A stretch of DNA of 64,000 nt from Pedobacter sp. SL55 (GTDB lineage Bacteria; Bacteroidota; Bacteroidia; Sphingobacteriales; Sphingobacteriaceae): positions 1,302,001 to 1,366,000 of the forward strand of contig NZ_CP113059.1 of NCBI RefSeq assembly GCF_026625705.1. The letters are read 5' to 3'. The translations under genes were made by a program, and so were the position numbers. This document shows, piece after piece, positions 32,680 to 42,675 of this stretch. The first letter of the stretch is position 1. Each line of letters starts with the position of its first letter. The notes below the pieces were generated by a model. That model was not told the origin of the DNA. It was given only the letters and a program-made list of their open reading frames with translations, and did not search any database.

Positions 32680-34599
32680 CTAATAATGGTATCTCATAAA
32701 AGCTTCCATCGCTTCGTAATCAGCTAAACCTAACTCATCGTAAGTTTTGGCCGTTTCGCGATTTCTGTCTTCTGCTCGTTGCCAAAATTCTCTCGGGTCA
32801 TCGCCAGGGAAAACAGGAATATCTTTTTGCGATTGGTGCTTGAAAATAGCCAGTTTCTTGCGTTCTACTTCTTTAGGACTTAGTGGAACTGCCATTTCAA
32901 TTTCGTGTGGTTCAAACTCGTGCCAAGCGCCACGGTACATCCATAACCAGCAATCTTCTACCCAAGCTTCCGTACCTTTTAGGCGTCTTAATGCCTCTAC
33001 AATGATGTTGAAGCAAACAATGTGCGTGCCATGCGGATCTTCAAAATCTCCAGCAGCAAACACCTGGTGTGGTTTCACTTTTTGTAGTAATTCCATTGTT
33101 AATTCCACATCTACTTCCGAAACTGGGTTTTTCTTCACTTTGCCAGTTTCGTAGAACGGAAGCGCCATAAAGTGGATGTTTTCATCAGGTAAGCCTGAAA
33201 AACGAGCTCCAGCGATAGCTTCGCCTTTTCTAATCAATCCTTTTACCAACTTAATTTCTTCTGAGTCGATTTGATTAGGGCGTTTGTTAGCCATAAACTC
33301 ACGCATTTCTTCGTAAGTTTTTCTCATGTTAGTTTGGTCAATTCCCATTTTTTCTGAGAAATCGATGTTAAACTCTACGAAACGGAGTACGTCATCGTCC
33401 CAAACGGCAGTGTTGCCAGATGTTTGGTAGGCAACGTGTACTTCGTGTCCTTGATCGGCCAGACGAATGAAAGTACCACCCATAGAAATTACATCGTCAT
33501 CTGGGTGCGGAGAAAATACAATTGCTCTTTTCTTCGCTGGGTTTGCTCTTTCAGGGCGTTGGCTGTCATCGGCATTTGGCTTGCCACCTGGCCATCCGGT
33601 AATGGTATGTTGTAATTTGTTGAAGATATCGATATTAATATCATAAACCGGGCCTTGCTCTGTAGCTAATTGAGCCATGCCGTTGTTGTTATAATCGTCT
33701 TCGGTTAATTTAAGGATAGGTTTTTTAAGGTGCTGTGCCAACCAAATTACCGCTTTACGAGTAAGTTCTGGCGTCCAGTCGCAATCTCTTGCTAACCAAG
33801 GTGTGTTAAATCTGGTTAAGTCTAAGGCTGCGTCTTGATCTAGAATAAACTCTACATTTTCAGAAAGTTGTAGATAAGTAGCGGGAACTTCACTCGAAAT
33901 TTCGCCCTCAACCGCTTTTTTAATGATCGAAGCTTTTTTCCTATTCCAAGCCATTAAGATAATCTCTTTAGCTTTAAAAATAGTACCAATACCCATGGTA
34001 ATGGCTTTGGTTGGTACGTTAGATTTACCACCAAAATCACGAGCCGCATCTCTACGGGTTAAATCATCTAGGGTTACCAAACGAGTTCCAGAGTTTGGTG
34101 CCGAACCTGGCTCGTTAAAACCAATGTGACCCGTACGGCCAATACCTAAAATCTGAATATCCAGTCCGCCAACACTTTCTATTTTCTTTTCATAATTTAA
34201 ACAGAAAGCTGGAATTTCTTCAAGACTTAAGGTGCCATCTGGAATGTGCACATTGTTTTTGTCTATGTCAATATGATCGAAAAGATTTTCGTTCATAAAG
34301 TAAACATAGCTCTGTACAGAGTTGGGCTGCATCGGATAGTATTCATCCAAGTTGAAGGTAATTACATTTTTGAAGCTTAATCCTTCTTCTTTGTGTTGCC
34401 TTACCAACTCTTTGTAAACCGCAACTGGTGTAGCTCCTGTAGCTAAACCTAGCACTGCATTTTTACCTTGTTGTTGTTTTTCTTTGATTAGTGAAGCGAT
34501 ACGGTTCGCTACACTCAGAGAAGCTTCTTTCGGATTTTTAAAAATACTTACTGGGAGCTTTTCGAACCTCGTTTCTTCTAATAGATTTAATCTTGCCAT
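32680..34599 (-). CDS. nagB: Glucosamine-6-phosphate deaminase fused to a PIG-L/LmbE-type deacetylase
   Basis: This is a two-domain 639-residue protein. Residues about 1-270 are NagB: LGLATGATPVAVYKELV, the active-site NLDEYYPM, GIGRTGHIGFNEPGSA and RDAARDFGG. NagB converts glucosamine-6-phosphate to fructose-6-phosphate and ammonia. Residues about 350-620 are a PIG-L-like zinc deacetylase: AIVFSPHPDDDVISMGG with the HPDDD metal site, and FEDPHGTHIVCFN carrying the distal histidine. The fusion is typical of Bacteroidota. It could take N-acetylated sugar phosphates through deacetylation and deamination in one protein, though the deacetylase substrate is unproven. It is divergent from anmK. Confidence 0.92.
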   Translation of the reverse strand: MARLNLLEETRFEKLPVSIFKNPKEASLSVANRIASLIKEKQQQGKNAVLGLATGATPVAVYKELVRQHKEEGLSFKNVITFNLDEYYPMQPNSVQSYVYFMNENLFDHIDIDKNNVHIPDGTLSLEEIPAFCLNYEKKIESVGGLDIQILGIGRTGHIGFNEPGSAPNSGTRLVTLDDLTRRDAARDFGGKSNVPTKAITMGIGTIFKAKEIILMAWNRKKASIIKKAVEGEISSEVPATYLQLSENVEFILDQDAALDLTRFNTPWLARDCDWTPELTRKAVIWLAQHLKKPILKLTEDDYNNNGMAQLATEQGPVYDINIDIFNKLQHTITGWPGGKPNADDSQRPERANPAKKRAIVFSPHPDDDVISMGGTFIRLADQGHEVHVAYQTSGNTAVWDDDVLRFVEFNIDFSEKMGIDQTNMRKTYEEMREFMANKRPNQIDSEEIKLVKGLIRKGEAIAGARFSGLPDENIHFMALPFYETGKVKKNPVSEVDVELTMELLQKVKPHQVFAAGDFEDPHGTHIVCFNIIVEALRRLKGTEAWVEDCWLWMYRGAWHEFEPHEIEMAVPLSPKEVERKKLAIFKHQSQKDIPVFPGDDPREFWQRAEDRNRETAKTYDELGLADYEAMEAFMRYHY

Positions 34600-34851
34600 T
34601 AATCTTTGGTTTTTTATTGAACGGAGCAGTAAATATAGTATAGATTAAACAGAAAAAAAATAGGACAATTTTTGCGTAAAGCTTATTTTGGCCTAAAAAG
34701 TGGTTTTAATTGTCTTTCAGGGCGTTTTTACTTTTTAAAAAAATTAAAAAACTTTTTTTGCGACTTGTTTTAGTTTGGTATTCGGTAAAATGTAAAAAGT
34801 AAATGGCATTTATCGAAACAACTTGTACCTTTCACAGTCAAAAAATTCGTA

Positions 34852-36051
34852 ATGAAAAATCAAATCGAAAACCTATACCATAAATCTAAGAAGACAGAAA
34901 AGCTGATCATTGGATTGATGTCTGGAACCTCTATGGACGGCTTGGATATTGCCTTAAGTTCTTTTAGCGGTAGCGGAGCTGATACGAAAATAAAGCTGTT
35001 GAAATTTAAAACGGCAGATTATACCGATACTTTTAGGAAACAGGTAAAATCGATTTTTTCTAAACGCGAAGTTGACTTAGAAATGGTTTGCTTAATGAAC
35101 GAGCAAATAGCGCTTACTCACGCAAAGCTGATTAATGAAGCCATTGCTGAGTGGGGCTACCGAAACGAGGATATTGATTTTATTGCCAGCCATGGACAAA
35201 CCATTTACCATGCACCAAAATCATTACACCAACGGGACGAGCTGCCAAATGGTACTTTGCAAATTGGCGATGGCGATCATATTGCGGTAAATACAGGTAT
35301 CATTACACTAAGTGATTTTAGGCAAAAGCACATTGCTGCAGGTGGCGAAGGTGCCCCTTTAGCCGTATATGGCGATTACCTCATTTTTTCTAAGCAGGGC
35401 GAAGATAGGATCATGTTGAATATTGGCGGCATTGCCAATTACACTTATTTGCCCGGCAATTTAGATGCAGCTAAAGTTTTTTCAACCGATGTTGGGCCAG
35501 GCAATACTTTGATGGATCAGTATGTTCAAAAGCATTTTGAAGGTTTGTACTACGATAAAGATGCCGCCATTAGTCAATCGGGGAAAGTGAATGAAAAACT
35601 TTTACAGCAGTTATTGACCAACGATTTTTTTGCTGCGGATTTTCCTAAAACTACCGGTCCAGAACTTTTCAGCCTCGATTACTTAGCAAATGCGCAAAAA
35701 GTTTCTGGTACGGATGGTTTATCCAAAGAGGATGTAATGGCCACGCTGTGTCATTTCTCGGCACAGGGCATCGTAGAATCGATACAGCGGGCATTGCACC
35801 AATTAACTCAACCGGTATTGTATTTGAGTGGCGGCGGTATGCACAACCCCTTATTATTGTCGCTTTTAAAATCGGCTTTGCCCCAGGTAAGCTTTAAAAC
35901 TACTTCAGATTTAGAGATTAACCCCGATGCGAAGGAAGCTGTTTTATTCGCTTTATTAGCTAATGAAACCATTTGTGGAAGCCAAATTTACTTTGGCGAG
36001 AGAGAGGGTGTGCCCTCTGTTTGTATGGGTAAGGTTAGTTTGCCTCATTAA
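34852..36051 (+). CDS. anmK: Anhydro-N-acetylmuramic acid kinase
   Basis: AnmK cleaves and phosphorylates 1,6-anhydro-MurNAc, giving MurNAc-6-phosphate during cell-wall recycling. The 399-residue protein shows the ATP-binding LIIGLMSGTSMDGLDIAL (about residue 18). DFIASHGQTIYH, LQIGDGDHIAVNTGI, the catalytic-Asp region STDVGPGNTLMDQ, and VLYLSGGGMHNPLLL near the end also match. Length is in the upper range of the family. The divergent NagB/PIG-L gene and the GH3 gene at 54093 complete an apparent muropeptide recycling set in this window. Confidence 0.94.
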   Translation: MKNQIENLYHKSKKTEKLIIGLMSGTSMDGLDIALSSFSGSGADTKIKLLKFKTADYTDTFRKQVKSIFSKREVDLEMVCLMNEQIALTHAKLINEAIAEWGYRNEDIDFIASHGQTIYHAPKSLHQRDELPNGTLQIGDGDHIAVNTGIITLSDFRQKHIAAGGEGAPLAVYGDYLIFSKQGEDRIMLNIGGIANYTYLPGNLDAAKVFSTDVGPGNTLMDQYVQKHFEGLYYDKDAAISQSGKVNEKLLQQLLTNDFFAADFPKTTGPELFSLDYLANAQKVSGTDGLSKEDVMATLCHFSAQGIVESIQRALHQLTQPVLYLSGGGMHNPLLLSLLKSALPQVSFKTTSDLEINPDAKEAVLFALLANETICGSQIYFGEREGVPSVCMGKVSLPH

Positions 36052-36065
36052 ATCATAAGACTGAA

Positions 36066-36105
36066 AAAAAGCGAACCACTGGTTCGCTTTCGTTGCTTTT
36101 TACTA
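36066..36105. terminator. Terminator between convergent genes
   Basis: AAAGCGAACC pairs with GGTTCGCTTT around AC, followed by a T-rich stretch. It serves anmK and possibly the regulator gene. Confidence 0.85.
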
Positions 36106-36119
36106 ATAATATATTTGAT

Positions 36120-36866
36120 CTAGATGATCTGCAAGCCATTGGTATGGTATGCAGCCAAGGCCTCGTCGCCGTCGTTGAGTTCGGTAACTAAATAGTTGAT
36201 GTTCTCTAATCCCGCTACTTTTAGTCTTAAAGTAGTGCCTAATTTTTCAGAGATACATAATACCGCAGTTTTTTTAGAAGAGGCAATCATTGCTTTTTTC
36301 AATTGATTAATTTCCCAATCGGTGTCTGTTACGCCATCAGTAGGATGCAATGCGCTAGTTCCCATTAAGCATAAATCTGCTCTAATATCTGCCAGTTGGC
36401 TAATTACGTGGCCACCATAACTAATTTGCGAGTTTTTAGAGAATAGCCCACCTATTAGAATAACTTCAATTTTTTCGTATTTAGCTAGTTCTACAGCAAC
36501 TAATGGGCTAATGGTAATAAACGTAGCATGTAAATGTTGAGGTAGTTGTTTGGCTAATTCAATTACTGTGGTCCCTCCGCCAGTTAACACTACCATGCCA
36601 TCTTTAATTAAGGAAGCAGTTTTTTTAGCTATACTGATCTTGGCATCTTTTGCGTATACTTTGCTATCGTCAAAAGACGATTGGTAAGATTTGGAAAGCG
36701 CCCCTCCGTGTACTTTATTTAGCAAATTGTCATCAGCTAATTCTTGTAAATCTCTTCTAATGGTATCTTCTGATACATTTAATAATTCTACCAAATCAGA
36801 ACTTAGCACCCTGTTGTGCAAGTTAATTTGGCGCATAATCATATTGTGGCGTTCTTTTTTAAGCAT
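36120..36866 (-). CDS. DeoR/GlpR-family transcriptional regulator
   Basis: This 248-residue sugar-responsive repressor has an N-terminal helix-turn-helix, ERHNMIMRQINLHNRVLSSD then LVELLNVSEDTIRRDLQELA. The signature DTIRRDLQELADDNLLNKVHGG is followed by a DeoRC sensor domain with TGGGTTVIELAKQL (phosphosugar binding), VILIGGLFSKNSQ and MGTSALHPTDGVTD. Such proteins respond to phosphorylated sugars. Its neighbours suggest amino-sugar or muropeptide regulation, or control of the divergent SusC/SusD genes. The intergenic region has a repeated TTTTGTTAAAA (about 36989-37010) that could be its operator. Confidence 0.9.
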   Translation of the reverse strand: MLKKERHNMIMRQINLHNRVLSSDLVELLNVSEDTIRRDLQELADDNLLNKVHGGALSKSYQSSFDDSKVYAKDAKISIAKKTASLIKDGMVVLTGGGTTVIELAKQLPQHLHATFITISPLVAVELAKYEKIEVILIGGLFSKNSQISYGGHVISQLADIRADLCLMGTSALHPTDGVTDTDWEINQLKKAMIASSKKTAVLCISEKLGTTLRLKVAGLENINYLVTELNDGDEALAAYHTNGLQII

Positions 36867-36985
36867 TTAATGAAGAATATTGTTCGAGACCTAAGGTAGT
36901 GAAAAAATATTTTTTATGAGTAAAGAATGATTTTTAAGTGTTTTTAGTGTGCGGATTTTTGCGGTGTTTGGTCTGGAAATAATTC

Positions 36986-37013
36986 TTTTTTGTTAAAATT
37001 TTGTTAAAATTTC
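36986..37013. promoter_or_regulatory. Tandem TTTGTTAAAA repeat in a divergent promoter region
   Basis: TTTTGTTAAAA occurs twice back to back between the DeoR-type regulator and the SusC gene, a possible binding site. No experimental match is known to me. Confidence 0.35.
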
Positions 37014-37134
37014 TTTTTTTAACGAAAAACATTTGTGATATTTACTTAGGTTTTAATGAGAATGCGTGAATATGCGTTTTTATTAAGCTGAAAATCAACG
37101 AAACAAATTAATTACTATTAACCAACAAGAGTTT

Positions 37135-40100
37135 ATGAAAAAAATTACTCATGCTGTTCTTGGGAGCTTTTCTTTTAGCAGTTCAGGTAATGGCGCAACA
37201 GGTTACTGTTACGGGTAAAGTCACTTCTTCGGAAGATGGGCAGCCAATACCAGGTGCAACAGTTAAAGTGAAAGGGACCTCGGTGGCAACACAGGCAAAC
37301 AATAGTGGTATTTATACCATTAAAGCAAATGCGGGAGACGTATTGCAGTTCGCTTATTTAGGGATGGTGACCAAGGAGCAAGCTGTGGGGACTTCGACAA
37401 CGATTAACATTACCTTAAGCCCGGATAGCAAATCCCTTAATGAGGTGGTTGTTACGGCTTTAGGGCAAAAGGTAGTAAAGCGCTCTTTAGGAACTTCGCA
37501 ACAAGAAGTTAAAGGCGAAGATATAGCTCAAACACAAAGGGAAAATTTTGTAAATGCATTACAAGGACGAGTTGCAGGGGTTGAGGTAACAAGCTCTTCT
37601 GGTGTTCCTGGAGCCTCTTCCTCAATAACAATTAGGGGAGTGAGTTCTATTAGTGGAAGTAACCAGCCTTTAATGATTGTAGATGGATTGCCGATTGATA
37701 ACAAAACATTGAGTAAACTTCGGCTTTTTTTCTGAAATTAGTTCAAATACTTCGCAAGCAAATAGAAATGCCGATTTTACAAATAGGTCATCAGATATAA
37801 ATCCTGAAGATATTGAAAGCTTAGTCGTGTTAAAAGGTCCAGAGGCTGCTGCTCTTTACGGTATAGATGCTGCAAATGGAGCAATCGTAATTACGACAAA
37901 AAGAGGCAAGCCTGGGACTGGTGCAATAGACTATAGCAATAGTTTTAGGATAGATGCGCCTAGGGGCAAGCCAGAGATACAAAAAGTATATGAGCCTAGT
38001 GCTGTAGGTACTACTTCATTTTTATATTTTGGAGATGAATATCTTCCTGGTACTAAATTCTATGATAATGTAGATGGTTTTTTTCAGACGGCGTTGACTC
38101 AGAAGCATAATCTGTCAATGAGTGGAGGTACAGATAGAATAAGCTATAGATTTTCAACATCATATACGAATCAGAACGGCGTTATCCCCAATTCATTATA
38201 TGACAGGATTAACGTTACTGGTGCTACTAGGGCTACCATCAACGACTGGCTAAAGGCAGATCTTTCACTTAGCTACACATATTCTAACAATGACCAGGCT
38301 AGAAAGGGAGCTGGAGGTCCTCTAATCGGATTGTTGGTTTGGCCTCAGACTGATGATGCTAAAAATTACTTAACACCTGCTGGTACAAGAAGACAAGTAA
38401 CTTCTTTAGGTCTTGGTTCCGAAATAGACAATCCTTATTTTAATGTCGAGAAAAATAGAATAAATTCAAAAGTTAATAGACTTTTAACAAACTTGGGCTT
38501 AACCTTTACTCCTGTTAAGTGGGGTAGCTTGGAAACAAGAATAGGTGTGGATAATTATACTAGTCAAAACCTTATATTAAGGCATCCTGAAAGTACAGCT
38601 GGTTTTTCATATAAAGGAATATTAGATGTAGCAAATGACGTTACTCGTAATGTTAATATGCAGAATATCTTTACGGTTAAAAAGCAAAAAATTACAGGAG
38701 ATCTTTCTATAGACGGAGCTGTAGGTCAATCGTTTCAAGACTTAAGGTCTAATATAGATGCATTATATGGCGAGGGATTTTTAGATCCTAATTTTGTTTC
38801 AGTTAACAATACCAGTATCAGAAATGCGAGAAACACCTTAAGTAGAAGAAGATTAGTAAGTTTCTTTAGTAGGGCTACTTTAAACTATCGTGATTATCTT
38901 TATGTAACAGGAACTATTCGAAATGATAGAACTTCAACTATACCTATCGATAGGTATTCTTTCTGGTATCCTTCAGTTTCAGCTAGTTTTGTGTTTACCG
39001 ATGTGCCTGCCTTTAAAGGATTACAGAATATATTTACGTCTGGAAGATTAAGAGCTGCCTATGCTGAAGTGGGAAAAGATGCAAGACCTTATGCTTATAG
39101 GCCTTCATTAGAGTATAAAGCTACTGTTGGTGGTGGTTATGGCTATGGTTTTACTGGTCCAAATTTAGACTTGAAACCTGAGTTTGCTAAGTCTTATGAA
39201 TTTGGGCTAGAGCTCGCTTTTCTTAAAGATCGTTTGGGTGTAGATGTAACATACTACAATAAGAAAACGACTGATCAAATTATTAATGATATTAGAGGTA
39301 GTTATTCAACTGGATTTATTTTGTTCAATTTAAACGGAGGGTCGACGGAAAATAAAGGAGTTGAGATTACTTTGAGAGGAACTCCAGTAAAGAACAAAGA
39401 TTTCAGCTGGGATATTTTAACAAATTTCGAAAAAGCAAAAGGTACGGTACTTGCTTTGCCAAATTCATTGCCAGAGTCTTATGTTTCGGATACCTGGTTA
39501 TATGGAAACGTAAGGAATGGAAATTCTCCGGGCAAATCTACTAGGTCACTAACGGGATTCTTTTATCTAAGAAATAATCAAGGACAATTGTTGGTTGATC
39601 CGACTACTGGATTGCCTTTGCGTTCAACTGTATTTATAGACGGGGGTTATGATAGGCAACCAGACTGGTCAATGGGTATAACAAATACTTTTACTTATAA
39701 AAACTTTTCATTATCATTTTTACTAGATGTGAGAAAAGGTGGAGATATCCTAAATGCTACTGATCATTTCCTAACCTCCAGAGGTTTAACAATGAGGACT
39801 TTAGATAGAAATGAGCCTAGGGTTATAAATGGTGTAATTAGAGATGGGCTAGAGAACTCTGCTAATCCCACTGTAAACAATCTTGTTGTAGTGCCAAGAT
39901 ACCAAACTGGATATTATACAGGAATCAGTGAAGAGCTGTTTATTGAGAAAGATATTAATTGGGTACGCCTAAAGGATGTTACCTTAAATTATCGTTTGCC
40001 AAGTACATTACTGAAAAAGCAAAAACTAGTAAAGTCTGCTAGCGTCTTCTTGACGGGAACAGATTTATTTTTGATAACTAATTATTCGGGAATGGATCCT

Positions 40101-40211
40101 GTGGTTAATGGTAATAGCGCAGCTGTTGGTGGATCTGGAGGAGTAGGTATAGATTATGGTAATTTTCCTATACCTATGGGTTTTAATTTTGGCGTTAGAA
40201 TAGGATTATAA
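37135..40211 (+). pseudogene. SusC/RagA-family TonB-linked outer-membrane transporter, with two homopolymer frame breaks
   Basis: This nutrient importer of the outer membrane pairs with SusD. The natural start is ATG 37135: with six rather than seven A residues (37138-37144) the protein reads KKLLMLFLGAFLLAVQVMAQ, a standard signal peptide. CarboxypepD_reg (VTVTGKVTSSEDGQPIPGAT) and the plug (VDGLPIDN, later VLKGPEAAALYGIDAANGAI) follow. The second break is the T7 run 37725-37731; six T residues join the two frames. With both corrected, the length is 1024 residues, normal for the family. The barrel ends FGVRIGL. The glycan substrate is unknown because no hydrolase is adjacent. Sequence error is more likely than two independent mutations. 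Confidence 0.88.
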
Positions 40212-40230
40212 CTTAGGAGGAATATTTAAA

Positions 40231-41802
40231 ATGAAAAAGATATATATATCATGTTTAGCTGCTTGTCTACTATGGATGAGTAGTGGATGTAAAAAATGGC
40301 TGGATGTTAACGAAAATCCGAATGCGCCTCAAGAAGTAACGGCAAATCTTTATTTGGCCCCAATGTTACACTGGATGATAACAGATGCACCTTACGAAGG
40401 AAGGTTCATTGGTCGTTATACTCAAAATTGGTATTTACCAGCGACGTCAAAAAGCACTTGGGATAGAATGGGATATGATCCTGGAAGTGATAATGGAGCA
40501 CAGACATATAGGGACGTATATTGGGTTTTAGGACAAAACCTTGTAGATATGATGAACAAAGCAGAAGCAGAGCAACGCTGGGATTTGCTGGGCGTTGGTT
40601 ACATTTTAAAAGCTTGGGGCTGGCAAACATTGACGAGTATTCATGGAGAGATAACGATTAAAGAAGCTTTTTTGCCAAATAAGACGCAATTCAAATATGA
40701 TACCCAACAGTTTGCATATGAAGAAAGTCGCAGATTGTTGAACCTTGCGATTACAAATCTCCAAAGAACAGATGGAGCAGTAAGCAGTGCTTTTTTGGCA
40801 GTTGGTGATAAAATATACAATGGAGACCGCACAAAATGGTTGAAATTTGCGTATGGGCTATTAGCAATGAATCTCAATCACTATTCAAATAAAGCAGACT
40901 ATGATGAAGATGCTGTTATCGATGCTGTTGATAAATCATTTGCAAGTAACGCTGATGATGCGCTAATCACTTATTCAAATACAGGTAATGATGATTCGAA
41001 TTTTATGGGGCCGCGTCGTCAAAACTTTCAAAATTACAGACAAACAAAATTCATTGTTGAATTAATGAATGGCACACAGTTTGGAGGTGTAATTGATCCT
41101 AGAATGACACGTATGCTTGCCATATCTCCTGATGGTCAATATCGCGGCTTAGACGTAAATGTGATTAATTATGGGGCTTTAACCGCAACACAAAGACCGA
41201 ATAATATTTGGAATTATCCATCAAATATATCATCGGGCGTTCCTACAATGTATATTTTCGATGATAAATCTAGATTTCCTGGTATGACTTATTCGCAGTT
41301 GCAATTCATAAAAGCTGAAGCAGCATATAAAAAAGGGGATAAATTTACAGCTTTAAATGCGTACAGAAATGCTATATCTTCCCATATAGATTTTGTTAAC
41401 GCTCGAAATAGTGATAATGCTCAGTTACCAAGCCAGATTACATCGGCTGAAAAAACTTCTTTTATAAGTAATACAGCAATTGTTCCATCTGATCCAAATA
41501 ACCTTACGTTATCGCATATCATGTCGCAAAAATATATTGCACAATGGGGTTGGGGGCATTATGAGACTTGGATGGATTTGAGAAGATATCACTATACAGA
41601 TGTTGATCCAGCAAGTTCTAAACAGGTTTTTATGGGTTTTGGCATTCCAATTGAGCTTTATGGTGATAATAATGGGAATCCTGTTCAAAGAATTAGAACT
41701 AGATACAACTCTGAATACGTTTGGAATAGAGAGGAACTGGATAAAATAGGCGGGTTGGCTACAGATTATCACACCGTACCATTGTGGATTACACAACCTT
41801 AA
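40231..41802 (+). CDS. SusD/RagB-family nutrient-binding lipoprotein
   Basis: This 523-residue outer-membrane lipoprotein captures substrate and hands it to the SusC partner. The lipobox is LLWMSSGC (cysteine at about residue 20), followed by KKWLDVNENPNAPQ, the usual SusD-like start. TPR-like helices and TYSQLQFIKAEAAYKKGDK near residue 350 (SusD-like-2 type) come later. ALNAYRNAISSHIDF and the C-terminal WGHYETWMDLRRYHY are family hallmarks. It starts 19 bases after SusC, with GGAGG upstream, an unusually clear ribosome-binding site for this phylum. The subclass is typical of transport of varied oligosaccharides or peptides. Confidence 0.93.
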   Translation: MKKIYISCLAACLLWMSSGCKKWLDVNENPNAPQEVTANLYLAPMLHWMITDAPYEGRFIGRYTQNWYLPATSKSTWDRMGYDPGSDNGAQTYRDVYWVLGQNLVDMMNKAEAEQRWDLLGVGYILKAWGWQTLTSIHGEITIKEAFLPNKTQFKYDTQQFAYEESRRLLNLAITNLQRTDGAVSSAFLAVGDKIYNGDRTKWLKFAYGLLAMNLNHYSNKADYDEDAVIDAVDKSFASNADDALITYSNTGNDDSNFMGPRRQNFQNYRQTKFIVELMNGTQFGGVIDPRMTRMLAISPDGQYRGLDVNVINYGALTATQRPNNIWNYPSNISSGVPTMYIFDDKSRFPGMTYSQLQFIKAEAAYKKGDKFTALNAYRNAISSHIDFVNARNSDNAQLPSQITSAEKTSFISNTAIVPSDPNNLTLSHIMSQKYIAQWGWGHYETWMDLRRYHYTDVDPASSKQVFMGFGIPIELYGDNNGNPVQRIRTRYNSEYVWNREELDKIGGLATDYHTVPLWITQP

Positions 41803-41813
41803 ACTTAATTGAA

Positions 41814-42587
41814 ATGAAAAAGAGATTTAATATAATTACTGCTATTATTGTTTCGCTGTTTATACTTTCTTGCGAAAAGAATGCAGTACAGCAAATAGAT
41901 TATACTCCTGCTGGAGCATTTATTAGAGCATATAATTTTGCCGTTAGTGGACCCACAGTTAATATATATGCAAATGATAAGAAAATGACAGCTATCGGAT
42001 CAACTACAGGTATTGAAGCGGCCGCTGGAATATCTGCTTATGGAGTATTTCCTACTACAAATAGTTATCTAAACTTGACAACGGTAGGGGACGTGGTATT
42101 TAAAGCTAAGGTTTCGTCGACAGCTACTACAAACGCAAACATTGAAACAACTGTTTTGCCAACAAACGTTGTTGCAGGAAAATACTATTCCTTTTATACA
42201 AGCGGTATATATGATGCAACAGCGAAAACAACTTCATCATTCATTCTTGAAGATAACTTTCCTTCTATAGATACCGCGGTTTCCTATGTTAGGTTAGTAA
42301 ATACAATTTCAAATGCGGCCAATGGCTTTAATTTGGTTGCCGTCAATACAACTACAGCCGAAGTAATCAATATTGCTGCGGCTACTGCTTACAAAGCGGG
42401 TTCTGCTTTTGTAAAGGTGCCAAATGGTGTGTATAATCTAACTGCTGTTAGTGTAAACACTCCAGCAAATATAACTATTACTCGTGCAGCAGTTTCTTTT
42501 TCTAAAGGGCTTGTTTATACTATTGCAGCACGTGGTAGTACTACTACCACTAGCACACTTGCGTTAGATCTTACAAGGAATAGGTAA
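41814..42587 (+). CDS. DUF4397-type lipoprotein in the SusCD operon
   Basis: This 257-residue lipoprotein has a signal and lipobox SLFILSC (cysteine at about residue 20). A DUF4397-like start follows, AFIRAYNFAVSGPTVNIYAN, with a second repeat SYVRLVNTISNAANGFNLVA. ATG 41814 starts the signal peptide, and the longer frame from 41784 overlaps SusD. It sits 11 bases after SusD's stop, so it is very likely a third surface component of the same transporter complex. The role is unknown. A strong terminator follows. Confidence 0.85.
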   Translation: MKKRFNIITAIIVSLFILSCEKNAVQQIDYTPAGAFIRAYNFAVSGPTVNIYANDKKMTAIGSTTGIEAAAGISAYGVFPTTNSYLNLTTVGDVVFKAKVSSTATTNANIETTVLPTNVVAGKYYSFYTSGIYDATAKTTSSFILEDNFPSIDTAVSYVRLVNTISNAANGFNLVAVNTTTAEVINIAAATAYKAGSAFVKVPNGVYNLTAVSVNTPANITITRAAVSFSKGLVYTIAARGSTTTTSTLALDLTRNR

Positions 42588-42600
42588 AATAGTAAAATAT

Positions 42601-42640
42601 AACAAAAAAACCGCGTCTAAAGAGATGCGGTTTTTTTGTT
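42601..42640 (+). terminator. Terminator after the SusCD operon
   Basis: AACAAAAAAACCGCGTCT pairs with AGATGCGGTTTTTTTGTT around AAAG, with one G-T pair. Confidence 0.9.
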
Positions 42641-42675
42641 ATATTACCATTTGTAATGTAATAAGTATAGAGAAT

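Noticed and set aside
37151-37735. Short separate gene (194 residues) at the SusC N-terminus
   Set aside because: It is the N-terminal signal and plug part of the SusC gene that continues at 37827. The split is caused by a T7 run.
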